This document shows, piece after piece, positions 1 to 5,879 of a DNA stretch of 15,280 nt (position 1 is the stretch's first letter; each line of letters begins with the position of its first letter). Source of the DNA: Patescibacteria group bacterium (GTDB lineage Bacteria; Patescibacteriota; Patescibacteriia; 2-12-FULL-60-25); assembly GCA_023229665.1 (NCBI GenBank), contig JALNYW010000007.1, positions 1 to 15,280 of the forward strand, written 5' to 3'. The notes beneath the pieces are model-generated. The model did not search any database and had not been told where the DNA came from. It worked only from the letters and a program-made list of their open reading frames with translations. The position numbers were made by a program, and so were the translations under genes.

Positions 1-26
1 TGCGTCCAGAATCGGTCAATACCCAT
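1..26 (-). CDS. Start of next head/tail gene (partial)
   Basis: An ATG at 26-24 opens a frame reading MGIDRFWT that runs off the left edge. It overlaps the last codons of the head-tail connector gene by 11 bases in another frame, the close packing seen throughout this module. GGCGGAC lies a few bases upstream of the ATG and could serve as a ribosome binding site. By gene order in phages with gp6-like connectors, a head-closure or tail-completion protein would be expected here. Eight codons are too few to recognise a family, so the product is inferred only from position. Confidence 0.5.
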
Positions 27-708
27 GGTGTCCGCCCGTCTCGTAGGTAACATCAACCGTGGTGCCTTCGGTACTGGTCACGGTAACAGGGAAATAGGTC
101 CGGTTTTCGTTGATATGCCACTGCACTGTGCCGCGCCCGACGCGGTGATTCTTCCATGGATGCAGCGAAGCCAATATCTCGTCGGGATATCCACCCCGCG
201 AAACCTGCCGGGTCTCCGAATAATTTCCGAGCCGCATGGACGTAAGCCCGGCACTGTTTGAATTGGCGAGCTGATAGCCGATCATGCGCGAGGCGATCAG
301 TTCGAGGGGCTTGGGGAATGCACAGAGGTCGATCCGCACGTCATATGCCGTCGCGGTCTGAATCTCGTCAACAATGGCTTCGGTCGTCGTGATATAGGTA
401 TCGGCCTGCGCGGAGATTGTAAAGATCCCGTCATTCTGCCGCGAACCGGACACCATGAGGTTGCCCCCGGTCGGCCAGCCCTGCGCGGTGAATCCGCCTG
501 CGTCAAGAAGTATCTTGTATGTCGATCCGGTCACGTCAAAGTAGATCGCGTCGGAGGTGAGGTCATAATCAGGGGCGCGGAAAAGATTGTTACACTCTTC
601 CACGATGTCAGCATAGACAATGGGGATGAGGAGCGATATCAGCGCGTCGCGCGTCGCATCAGTATCGGTGATGCGGAGGAAGGCTTTAACGTTGGCGAGC
701 GATACCAT
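16..708 (-). CDS. gp6-like head-tail connector protein with inserted beta-module
   Basis: This 230-residue protein is probably the connector (adaptor) ring that docks below the portal and joins the head to the tail. Residues 1-45 look like the helical start of the gp6/YqbG-like connector family: a short 'SLANVKAFLRI' helix followed by an acidic and hydrophobic 'DALISLLIPIVYADIVEECN' segment. A second helix typical of the family follows at about 130-150 (FPKPLELIASRMIGYQLA). Between them, residues 66-122 form a Gly/Thr/Ile-rich beta segment with GSRQNDGIFTI, which looks like an inserted small beta-domain and makes the protein longer than ordinary family members. The start is well supported by TAGGAGG seven bases before the ATG. 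The gene lies at the distal end of the head module, as expected. The family call rests on pattern and gene order. Confidence 0.75.
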   Translation of the reverse strand: MVSLANVKAFLRITDTDATRDALISLLIPIVYADIVEECNNLFRAPDYDLTSDAIYFDVTGSTYKILLDAGGFTAQGWPTGGNLMVSGSRQNDGIFTISAQADTYITTTEAIVDEIQTATAYDVRIDLCAFPKPLELIASRMIGYQLANSNSAGLTSMRLGNYSETRQVSRGGYPDEILASLHPWKNHRVGRGTVQWHINENRTYFPVTVTSTEGTTVDVTYETGGHHGY

Positions 709-719
709 ACGATCCTCCT

Positions 720-769
720 AAAAAAGCGGGCAAGGCAGAGAAAGGAGGGAGAACCCCACCCCGCCCGCT
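720..769 (-). terminator. Intergenic hairpin with T-tract (probable terminator)
   Basis: Read on the minus strand, AGCGGGC (769-763) pairs with GCCCGCT (731-725). The second arm runs directly into a six-T tract (725-720). Between the arms, GGTGGG and CCCTCC can form a second internal helix. The structure has the form of a rho-independent terminator, although the outer loop is long. The T-tract is followed at once by the AGGAGG ribosome binding site of the connector gene, so the element separates the 214-residue structural gene from the connector and may cut down read-through. Confidence 0.6.
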
Positions 770-775
770 AAACGG

Positions 776-1420
776 CTAGAGGTATTCGAGGGGCAGTTCG
801 GCCCACACGAGGGAGACGTAGGCCGTGGTCGAAGACGCGGCGTCGGCGCAGACGATTACCGAGGTTCCGGGCTGCATGAGTAGGCGGCCCTTGAACTCGT
901 ATTCCATGGCCGAATAGGGCGAAGACGTGGCGGCGGTGCCTTCGGTCCAGAAGCCCATGCCAAGGGTCATGAGGTAGGTATGGGCCGCAGTGGCGGTGTT
1001 GGTAGCCGGGGACCACTTGCCCACGGCCGCGACCTTGCTGCCGATGTTGAGCGAAACCGGCGCGACCTCGGTGAACACCGAGAAGGGCGCGGCGGTGCCG
1101 AGCGCCGATCCCGCATTGGTTTTGTAGCCGAGTAGGATGCTATGGATGATCTCCGTTCCCTCCGCGAGATAGGAGACGGAAAGGGAGATCGGGACGATGG
1201 CCTTCCCGGAGTCGGCGGGGTTCCAGAGCGTCGGGACGTTGGTGGTGTCGTCGAACTTCGGGATGATCGCGGCGGTCGTGGTGGAGCCGACGAAGATTTG
1301 TCCCTTGCGCGCCCACTCCATGTAGTTACCGCCGACGGGGACGAAAGGCAGGATGTCGCTGTGCGCGCCCCGGACCTGTTTGGTGGTGTCGTTCTTGGAA
1401 AGAAACTGCAAAATGCTCAT
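776..1420 (-). CDS. Probable virion structural protein, beta-rich (214 aa)
   Basis: I do not recognise a named family. The protein has 214 residues and no signal peptide or membrane segment. It is rich in Ala, Thr, Ser, Gly and Val, with alternating hydrophobic stretches such as IVPISLSVSYL (75-85) and TSVIVCADAASS near the end, typical of a beta-sandwich virion protein. Position after the capsid gene and before the connector suggests a head decoration, spike or other capsid-associated protein (inference). AGGAGA lies six bases before the ATG, and the start overlaps the previous gene as ATGA, suggesting translational coupling. A terminator-like hairpin follows it. It may be abundant, given its place among the structural genes. 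Confidence 0.6.
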   Translation of the reverse strand: MSILQFLSKNDTTKQVRGAHSDILPFVPVGGNYMEWARKGQIFVGSTTTAAIIPKFDDTTNVPTLWNPADSGKAIVPISLSVSYLAEGTEIIHSILLGYKTNAGSALGTAAPFSVFTEVAPVSLNIGSKVAAVGKWSPATNTATAAHTYLMTLGMGFWTEGTAATSSPYSAMEYEFKGRLLMQPGTSVIVCADAASSTTAYVSLVWAELPLEYL

Positions 1421-1623
1421 GTGATCTCCTCATTCTCGATTTCCTCATCGGGGATTTCGGTCCCCGTTTCGTCTTCGAGAATCATTCTGATTTTCCTCAA
1501 TTCCTTGAGGGTGGCAAACGCGAGATAGTCAGAGGTGGCTTTCTCGCGCGTGGCTTCATCCTGGGAATCGAGCCTAGCCTGGATTTCCTCTTCCAGTATT
1601 TCCGTGATCCGGGGAACGCTCAT
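1417..1623 (-). CDS. Small acidic helical protein (68 aa)
   Basis: Unknown function. The 68 residues are strongly charged, with Glu, Arg and Lys alternating with Leu and Ile (for example TEILEEEIQARLDSQDEA and LKELRKIRMILEDE), so it is predicted helical and possibly coiled-coil. It has an acidic tail (PDEEIENEE). There is no membrane segment or cysteine. It is joined to both neighbours by 4-base ATGA overlaps, at 1620-1623 upstream and 1417-1420 downstream, so translational coupling is likely. AAGG lies about ten bases before the ATG. A structural, assembly or chaperone-like role in the head is plausible only from its position. Confidence 0.65.
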   Translation of the reverse strand: MSVPRITEILEEEIQARLDSQDEATREKATSDYLAFATLKELRKIRMILEDETGTEIPDEEIENEEIT

Positions 1624-1745
1624 TTACTGGCCTTCTTTTTCTTTGGTAGCTTCTTGCCCTTCGGCGTTTCGGCTTCCATCTTCTTTGCCAGCGCGGGATC
1701 GGTCGCCCACAGCTTTTTTCGCTGCGCCTGACTTTTCATCGGCAT
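1620..1745 (-). CDS. Tiny basic conserved phage protein (41 aa), nested out of frame
   Basis: This is a 41-residue Lys-rich protein starting MPMKSQAQRKKLWATDPALA and ending in a poly-Lys segment with ETPKGKKLP. The 'MP-KS-AQR-LWA--P-hA---E-ETPKGKKLP' pattern matches a small protein I have often seen in phage head modules; its function is not known to me. AAGGAGG lies seven bases before this ATG, one of the best ribosome binding sites in the window, and this chooses the start over a longer upstream frame. Almost the whole gene lies inside the 3' part of the 106-residue gene, in another frame. It ends with an ATGA overlap onto the next gene. Confidence 0.75.
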   Translation of the reverse strand: MPMKSQAQRKKLWATDPALAKKMEAETPKGKKLPKKKKASK

Positions 1746-1944
1746 TGCTTGCCTCCTTGGGCGGTCTGCCGGGCTTTCGTTTCTCGCGCACGGGGGGAGG
1801 CGGGGGGGCGGTAAAGGAATAACCGCGCCGCTTCGCCTCCGCAATGAGCATGGGATTGACGGTGTCGAAGGGGCCATCGTCGAAATCCCACACTACCCGA
1901 CTCGAGCCGGGGGCCTTGAAAGACCCCGTGCCGTAGATTTTCAT
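1624..1944 (-). CDS. Hypothetical phage protein with Pro/Lys-rich tail (106 aa)
   Basis: The protein has 106 residues. The N-terminal half (KIYGTGSF, VVWDFDDGPFDTVNPMLIAEA, RRGYSF) resembles short phage proteins found just after capsid genes, with an acidic patch followed by an 'ELAK--GY' helix. The second half is low complexity: PPPPP, then KRKPGRPPK, an AT-hook-like GRP core, then an Ala/Lys/Glu-rich tail. The ATG shares bases with the TAA of the beta-helix gene (TAATG), and this choice gives the recognisable N-terminus. The last 120 bases or so are also read out of frame by the 41-residue gene. Function unknown; the basic tail could touch DNA (inference). Confidence 0.65.
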   Translation of the reverse strand: MKIYGTGSFKAPGSSRVVWDFDDGPFDTVNPMLIAEAKRRGYSFTAPPPPPVREKRKPGRPPKEASNADEKSGAAKKAVGDRSRAGKEDGSRNAEGQEATKEKEGQ

Positions 1945-3158
1945 TAGCCGGTCACCACAGCGACGCCACCAGCTGAAGCCGAGGCAGGAACGTCGGTATA
2001 GACGTTGTCCCATCCCGTATCTACCCAGATAGCCCAACCGACCATGGAACACTTTTCCAGTATGATCCCCATGTTGTTGGTATCCGTCCCGCCGATAGCG
2101 GCAGTAAGTGCGGTAGCAGCCCCGGAATCCCAGTTCACGAAACTGCAATTCTTGAACACGATCCAGCCGCCGAGAGTAGCCGCGTTGGTGATGGCGATCG
2201 CCATGTGCCCGGCCGTGGCGGAGTAAGAGGTGAAGTAGCAATCCTCGAAGAAGTTCTGCCCGATCTGCGTAGTGGAAACGCCAAGACGAAGAAGCGCGTT
2301 TGCCCCGGCCCAAATCGTGGAATTGCTGCCGAAGAAGCAGTGCTTGAAGCGGCACTCCGAGGTATTGACGGTGACATGGTAGGCGGTGGTCTCCGCCGCC
2401 ACTGTCGCGGAAGTCGCGCCGTTGAAATAGCAGTTTTCGAAGTAGTTGTCAACGCCCGCAACAAGAACCGCGCCATCGTCGGTCGCGACCGTGCCCTCGT
2501 TGACGAAGGCGAGATTGACAAACCTGTTATTGCGGCCGGTCAGGTTGATAAGCGGGCGGCAATGGTTGGAGATGGTCGAGGCCCCGGGCGCTGCGTTCGC
2601 GGTCACAGCGTCGGTAAGGGTCATCGTGGAAGCCGTCACAGAAGCGACGACATTGAGGGCGGTTATCGCGGTGCCGGAAGTGACGGCTACAAGGACCGCA
2701 TCCCCTGCCTCGAAGCCCTCGGTAAGGAACCCGCTCGCCGAATCGGTTATGACGCCAGCAGCCGTCCACGAAAGGGTAGACGCGGCATAGGATCGGTCAA
2801 GACTCACGACGCGGGCGCGGTTGTTGAAGCCCTGCCCGGCGCACGCCCCGAAGAACGTGATGCCGTGCTTAGCCCAGTTGAGCGTGCCACCGAGGTAGGC
2901 CGTGGTGTCGGAACTCGTTGCGCTACCGCGAGACAAGAAGCAGATACCATCCCCGGCCTTGTCGGTACATTTCCCGTAGGCCGCCCGGACCCCCGCGAGT
3001 GCGGTGCCGATGGTGCGACCGTCGGAATTGTCGTCTCCCGAAAGCGGGTCAACATAGAACCAAGTGCCGCGGATAAACGGAAGGGAGCCCACTTCGGAGA
3101 TGATTTCAAGGGCGTTGCCCAATCCCTTCGATATGGCGGACGAAGATTCAAACTTCAT
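1944..3158 (-). CDS. Right-handed beta-helix virion protein (pectate-lyase-like fold)
   Basis: This 404-residue protein has the hallmarks of a parallel beta-helix. It opens with FYVDPLSGDDNSDGRT (34-49), the usual entry motif, followed by repeated rungs such as NRFVNLAFVN, NYFENCYFNG, CRFKHCFFGS, NFFEDCYFTS, IVFKNCSFVN and ILEKCSMVG, with aromatic and Cys ladders. Such folds occur in phage spikes, fibres and capsid-associated proteins, sometimes with polysaccharide-degrading activity; I see no motif that proves an enzyme. Residues 136-198 form a Thr/Val-rich insert like the one in the connector. It lies next to the major capsid gene, so it may decorate the head, but a receptor-binding role is possible. 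AAGGAGC precedes the ATG. Confidence 0.75.
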   Translation of the reverse strand: MKFESSSAISKGLGNALEIISEVGSLPFIRGTWFYVDPLSGDDNSDGRTIGTALAGVRAAYGKCTDKAGDGICFLSRGSATSSDTTAYLGGTLNWAKHGITFFGACAGQGFNNRARVVSLDRSYAASTLSWTAAGVITDSASGFLTEGFEAGDAVLVAVTSGTAITALNVVASVTASTMTLTDAVTANAAPGASTISNHCRPLINLTGRNNRFVNLAFVNEGTVATDDGAVLVAGVDNYFENCYFNGATSATVAAETTAYHVTVNTSECRFKHCFFGSNSTIWAGANALLRLGVSTTQIGQNFFEDCYFTSYSATAGHMAIAITNAATLGGWIVFKNCSFVNWDSGAATALTAAIGGTDTNNMGIILEKCSMVGWAIWVDTGWDNVYTDVPASASAGGVAVVTG

Positions 3159-3170
3159 TTCGCTTGCTCC

Positions 3171-4154
3171 TTACGCCGAGGTGGCGAGGCCGGTAACGCT
3201 GCCGTGGTACATCTCGGGGCCATAGTCAAAGGAGGGCTGCATATACAGGAATCCCCCCACGACCGCTCCGAGCTGCGACTTGACATAGTAGCCCACGTCC
3301 ACGCCGTCGATGCTGGCATCGAAGCGCTGACCGATCTGAATACCTTCGGTGTTGGCCGGGACGGGGCAGAACACCGGGGCGCAGACATCGCGCTCGACGA
3401 TGTAAACCTCATCAGTCGGGACCTGGGGCGAGTACATGGCGGTGAGAATGCCGGAGCCACCCGCGCCGGGGACCATGAAATCCCTGATGTAGACGCCGCC
3501 CATGTTGCGGTCCATCGGGGCGTAGCCGTAGATATCCGAAAGTTGCTGGATGTTGAAGGCGTTGCAGAGCACGACGGGATCGGTAAAAGGTGCACCAGAG
3601 GCCACCATCTCGCGGACAAGTTCCTCGATCATGGTCTTGGACAGTTTGAGCCCGCCGGCCGCGACCGTGTTCGTGCTGATGGCGTTCTTGAGTCCGCGCA
3701 TCTTGGTATTGGTCGAAGAATCGGTCTCGCCCGTATACGCGCCCTGAATCAGAGAAAACTCAAGGTCTTTGGCGAGCTTCTGTAGGCCCACCTTTTTCTG
3801 GAAGGCGATTCCGGAAAGCGCCACGCCGGACGAATCGACATTGAGACCGGAGAACTGGCCGGTCATCGACTCCTTCTTGAAAGTGGACTCGACATGGTAC
3901 CACTGGATCTGGCAGACGTTGTAGGTCTGAGCCAGCGTCACCGTGTTAGCAGCCGCGTCGGACTTGGCGGTATCCTCGGAAACCGTGGTCTGCGCGCCGC
4001 CGCCAGGGGTGTAGTTGTTAGAAATGGGAACCGACCACGAGCCCACACGCTTGGACTTGCTCGCGATCGAGGCGAGGAACGGGGCCGCATTGGCTCCGTA
4101 GGCGAAAAGTAGACCCCTATAATTCAGGGTGTCGGAATCCATCGGCGAACTCAT
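3171..4154 (-). CDS. Major capsid protein, HK97 fold (SU10/DUF5309-like)
   Basis: This 327-residue protein is the best candidate for the shell-forming subunit. Its length, the absence of a signal peptide, and its place directly after a scaffold-like gene fit. The central segment 'AKDLEFSLIQGAY' followed by 'MRGLKNAISTNTV' matches the pattern of the SU10/DUF5309 group of HK97-fold capsid proteins, in which the long helix ends in an '-h-QG-Y' loop before 'RGL--AI'. A later 'VLCNAFNIQQLSDIYG' segment fits the axial domain. There is no obvious protease domain or long cleavable arm, consistent with a separate scaffold. TAGGAG, sharing bases with the stop of the scaffold gene, lies six bases before the ATG. 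Family assignment is by eye. Confidence 0.82.
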   Translation of the reverse strand: MSSPMDSDTLNYRGLLFAYGANAAPFLASIASKSKRVGSWSVPISNNYTPGGGAQTTVSEDTAKSDAAANTVTLAQTYNVCQIQWYHVESTFKKESMTGQFSGLNVDSSGVALSGIAFQKKVGLQKLAKDLEFSLIQGAYTGETDSSTNTKMRGLKNAISTNTVAAGGLKLSKTMIEELVREMVASGAPFTDPVVLCNAFNIQQLSDIYGYAPMDRNMGGVYIRDFMVPGAGGSGILTAMYSPQVPTDEVYIVERDVCAPVFCPVPANTEGIQIGQRFDASIDGVDVGYYVKSQLGAVVGGFLYMQPSFDYGPEMYHGSVTGLATSA

Positions 4155-4162
4155 GGTTGCTC

Positions 4163-4831
4163 CTACTGGCCCGCGCGGGCCGCTTGTTCAAGCTGTTCAT
4201 GCAGGGCGAGCGCTTCGTCGGCCCGCTTCGGGTCTTTTAGCGCTTCCGCATATCTGGTTTTGAGGTCGGCGGGAGGGATCGCGGCCCCGCCTCTCGGCGT
4301 TCCCGTATTGCCCAGCCGTTCCTTGAGCGCGGCTTCAGTCTCGGCTTTTGCATAGTCCTTCAGGTGCTTCGCATAAGCCTTGACGCTTGCCGTCGTCTTC
4401 TCGTCATCCTCGTCGATGAACCGTTCGATGTGGGCTACCGGGATTTTTTCGTCGGCCGCCAACTTGATAGCCAGCGCCCGGAGCTTGTCCCGCTTTGCCT
4501 CGGCTTTTTCCGCCTCTCGTTCCGCCTTGATCTGCGCCAACTCGATCTTGATCGGGTCAGTCTCAGGACCAGTCAGCTTTTTGACCTCGGCCTCTACGAG
4601 TTTCGGAAACTTTTCGGCCATGAACTTCTTGTCATGTGCCTCGACACCGAGCGATACCCCGGCGTCAAGCGCTGCCTTGAAGTACTGGTTCTTGCCGATG
4701 TACTCAGCCGCTTTTTCCTTCGAGTCGATCCCCGCAACCGGATTGGCCGCAAGTATCGCTTCTTGGATAGCTGCTTCCGCGGCCGGGCGGTCTGCCTCGG
4801 GCAGTTTCCCCACTAGGTCTTTCAGGTTCAT
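4163..4831 (-). CDS. Capsid scaffolding protein (DUF4355-like)
   Basis: This 222-residue protein is highly charged and helical. The centre (KIELAQIKAEREAEKAEAKR) is a typical coiled coil, flanked by an acidic N-terminus and a C-terminal segment with PRGGAAIPPAD and a terminal helix rich in Ala, Leu, Glu and Arg. Scaffolds of this type guide assembly of the capsid protein and then leave the prohead. The frame could start 15 codons earlier at 4876, but that start lies in the terminator hairpin region and lacks a good binding site. I prefer the ATG at 4831 (MNLKDLVGKLPEADRPAAE), which has AAAGGAAG upstream. It directly precedes the major capsid gene, eight bases apart. Confidence 0.8.
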   Translation of the reverse strand: MNLKDLVGKLPEADRPAAEAAIQEAILAANPVAGIDSKEKAAEYIGKNQYFKAALDAGVSLGVEAHDKKFMAEKFPKLVEAEVKKLTGPETDPIKIELAQIKAEREAEKAEAKRDKLRALAIKLAADEKIPVAHIERFIDEDDEKTTASVKAYAKHLKDYAKAETEAALKERLGNTGTPRGGAAIPPADLKTRYAEALKDPKRADEALALHEQLEQAARAGQ

Positions 4832-4874
4832 CGTGTCTTCCTTTGCCCCAGCCAGTTCGTGCCCGGCCAGTGCC

Positions 4875-4932
4875 AAAACAAAAGAGGGGCGACTATTCCG
4901 CCCGGTCTCCCGGTTGGATTAGCCGCCCCTCT
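4875..4932 (-). terminator. Strong hairpin with T-tract before the scaffold gene
   Basis: On the minus strand AGAGGGGCG (4932-4924) pairs perfectly with CGCCCCTCT (4891-4883). The helix continues inward through CTA/TAG and TCC/GGA with single mismatches, and the loop contains CCGG-GAGA-CCGG. The second arm is followed by TTTTGTTTT (4883-4875). This is the clearest rho-independent terminator in the window. It lies between a promoter-like sequence and the scaffold start, so it may act either as the end of the upstream operon or as an attenuator in the capsid leader. Confidence 0.8.
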
Positions 4933-4940
4933 CGGTGCGT

Positions 4941-4963
4941 TTCGGGGCGAATGCCCCTACGAA
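4941..4963 (-). other. Short GC hairpin in capsid leader
   Basis: GGGGC and GCCCC (4944-4948 and 4953-4957) form a five-pair stem with a four-base loop, with TTC/GAA able to extend it outward after a bulge. It lies just below the promoter-like sequence and upstream of the stronger terminator hairpin. It has no T-tract of its own, so it looks like a leader structure, not a second terminator. Confidence 0.45.
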
Positions 4964-4971
4964 TTACCAAT

Positions 4972-5000
4972 AGTCTATCACGGATTGCTCAAAATTGCAA
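4972..5000 (-). promoter_or_regulatory. Sigma70-like promoter for scaffold/capsid genes
   Basis: Read on the minus strand, TTGCAA (5000-4995) is a -35-like hexamer. A 17-base spacer leads to TAGACT (4977-4972) as the -10, and TG one base before it makes an extended -10 (TGATAGACT). Transcription would begin near 4966. The site begins one base below the stop codon of the previous gene, in the only sizeable intergenic gap before the scaffold gene. Each hexamer matches the consensus at four of six positions. It is a prediction by eye. Confidence 0.5.
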
Positions 5001-5183
5001 CTACCCGGCTGCGCTTACCTTTTCGCACTCCCCTATCACCATGTCCCGCACCACCTGCGCCCTGCCGTCGTTCACAAGCACGACAAGGTGGTAATTCCGC
5101 ATTCCCCTTTCCCGCAGTTCGCCAAGCATGCGGGTTACCAGCGCCCCGGCGGCGGCGTCGGACTGGCGGTCGGCGAGGGTCAA
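5001..5183 (-). CDS. Small hypothetical protein, TTG start (60 aa)
   Basis: Unknown function. The 60 residues contain a basic N-terminal half and a hydrophobic strand-like stretch, NYHLVVLVNDGRAQVVRDMV, near the C-terminus; the fold is probably a small alpha/beta unit. The proposed start is TTG at 5183-5181, which overlaps the stop of the zincin gene as TTGA and has AAGGTGG a few bases upstream. Two internal ATG codons are alternatives, but their upstream binding sites look no better. It is the last gene before the leader and terminator of the capsid block. A longer frame on the same strand (4978-5229) is Arg/Pro-rich and looks like a shadow. Confidence 0.55.
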   Translation of the reverse strand: MTLADRQSDAAAGALVTRMLGELRERGMRNYHLVVLVNDGRAQVVRDMVIGECEKVSAAG

Positions 5184-5449
5184 GGTTCCACCTTGACTCT
5201 AAAACCTTGTCTATATAGCTCGGTAGCAACTACGCCAATTATATCCTCGTTTTGGGAGGTTCCGTTACAACCGGCAACCCCATGCACCCATTCGTGTATA
5301 AGCGTCGCATCTTTTTGTTCTTGAGAACACCGTTTATTTATTTTGATCGTTGCTGCCATTACGTCGCATTCTCCAAACCTATCGTTCCCAGTAAGGGCGG
5401 AATCAACGTATATTATCGCAAAGGGGATGCCACATATTACCACCTTCAC
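5180..5449 (-). CDS. Minimal zincin-like metalloprotease (ImmA/IrrE-like, 89 aa)
   Basis: This 89-residue protein carries HEWVH at residues 52-56 (ATLIHEWVHGV), the HExxH zinc motif of gluzincin/IrrE-type peptidases. A Glu in QNEDII (68) is a candidate third ligand, and a final helix (VVATELYRQGF) follows. The N-terminal part forms beta strands (KVVICGIPFAIIYVD, AATIKINK), the usual layout of phage-encoded minimal zincins. Such proteins are small compared with ImmA, which cleaves phage repressors; the substrate of the minimal forms is not known to me. The start is GTG at 5449 with GAGGGG upstream, overlapping the previous gene as GTGA. It is one of several accessory genes between the Mu F-like gene and the scaffold. 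Confidence 0.75.
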   Translation of the reverse strand: MKVVICGIPFAIIYVDSALTGNDRFGECDVMAATIKINKRCSQEQKDATLIHEWVHGVAGCNGTSQNEDIIGVVATELYRQGFRVKVEP

Positions 5450-5592
5450 GCGATCCCCTCTTTCTTACCAGCCTCGACAACATGAAGCTTGATGCCAAAC
5501 ACCCACGCCATCACACCAAGAACCCAGCGGGTGACGCGGTTTCCGCCGACGCCGTAATATTCAAGGTCGATGCCCTTAGGCGCGATAGCCAT
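5446..5592 (-). CDS. Small hydrophobic-centre protein (48 aa)
   Basis: A 48-residue product starting MAIAPKGIDLEYYG, with a hydrophobic and aromatic stretch VTRWVLGVMAWVFGIKLHVV that could be a membrane helix, and a basic tail. The function is unknown. The ATG at 5592 overlaps the TAA of the previous gene as TAATG and has AAGGGGGAAG upstream, the ribosome site shared by many accessory genes here. Longer upstream extension in the frame is not preferred because it would run back through the neighbouring gene with Arg/His-rich, non-conserved sequence. It ends with a GTGA overlap onto the zincin gene. Confidence 0.6.
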   Translation of the reverse strand: MAIAPKGIDLEYYGVGGNRVTRWVLGVMAWVFGIKLHVVEAGKKEGIA

Positions 5593-5879
5593 TACTTCCC
5601 CCTTGAAATCAAAGGCGCGCGGGCAGAGGAGGGGATGCCTACGGCTATTTGCCTCGCCCCCGTCCCTGCCCGTATGCCCAATAACCCTTTGTAGTCGCGG
5701 CGAATCACGCAATCCACCGTTTTGCAGTCAATCACCGTGGCGTACCAGCCGCGCCATATCACGCGGTCCCCGTTTTTGAAATGGTGCGAGAATATGAAGC
5801 CATCATAGGTCGAATGGATATGTCGAATCGACCAGCGTAGGAGCATGTACCATATCGCGATGGTTGTGAGAAGGATCAT
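5592..5879 (-). CDS. Small membrane-anchored protein with SH3-like segment (95 aa)
   Basis: Unknown function. The first 18 residues or so (MILLTTIAIWYMLLRWSI) form a hydrophobic segment that could be a membrane anchor or signal. A soluble part follows, with GDRVIWRGWYATVIDCKTVD, which reads like a strand-turn-strand unit of a small SH3-like barrel, and then a basic tail. The ATG at 5879 overlaps the stop of the Mu F-like gene as ATGA and has AAGAAGG upstream; the longer frame to 6053 lies inside the Mu F-like gene and is rejected. It is coupled to the 48-residue gene downstream by TAATG. Confidence 0.65.
   Translation of the reverse strand: MILLTTIAIWYMLLRWSIRHIHSTYDGFIFSHHFKNGDRVIWRGWYATVIDCKTVDCVIRRDYKGLLGIRAGTGARQIAVGIPSSARAPLISRGK

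Noticed and set aside
1142..1528. Plus-strand open frame of 128 codons
   Set aside because: Arg/Gly/Asp-rich antisense of the 214-residue gene, with no recognisable protein features.
1945..2355. Upstream extension of the 106-residue gene into the beta-helix gene
   Set aside because: The extension is Arg/Tyr/Gly-rich shadow sequence, while the internal ATG overlapping the beta-helix stop begins a recognisable N-terminus.
2205..3785. A 526-codon plus-strand open frame across the beta-helix and capsid genes
   Set aside because: It is antisense to two recognised virion genes, has Arg/Gly/Val/Asp-rich sequence with no domain, and arises from GC-rich third positions of the real genes.
4832..4876. 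Fifteen extra codons at the start of the scaffold protein
   Set aside because: The upstream ATG lies in the T-tract region of the hairpin with no ribosome site; the ATG at 4831 has AAAGGAAG.
4380..4922. Plus-strand open frame of 180 codons, Ser/Ala-rich
   Set aside because: It mirrors the charged helical scaffold gene and runs through the terminator hairpin.
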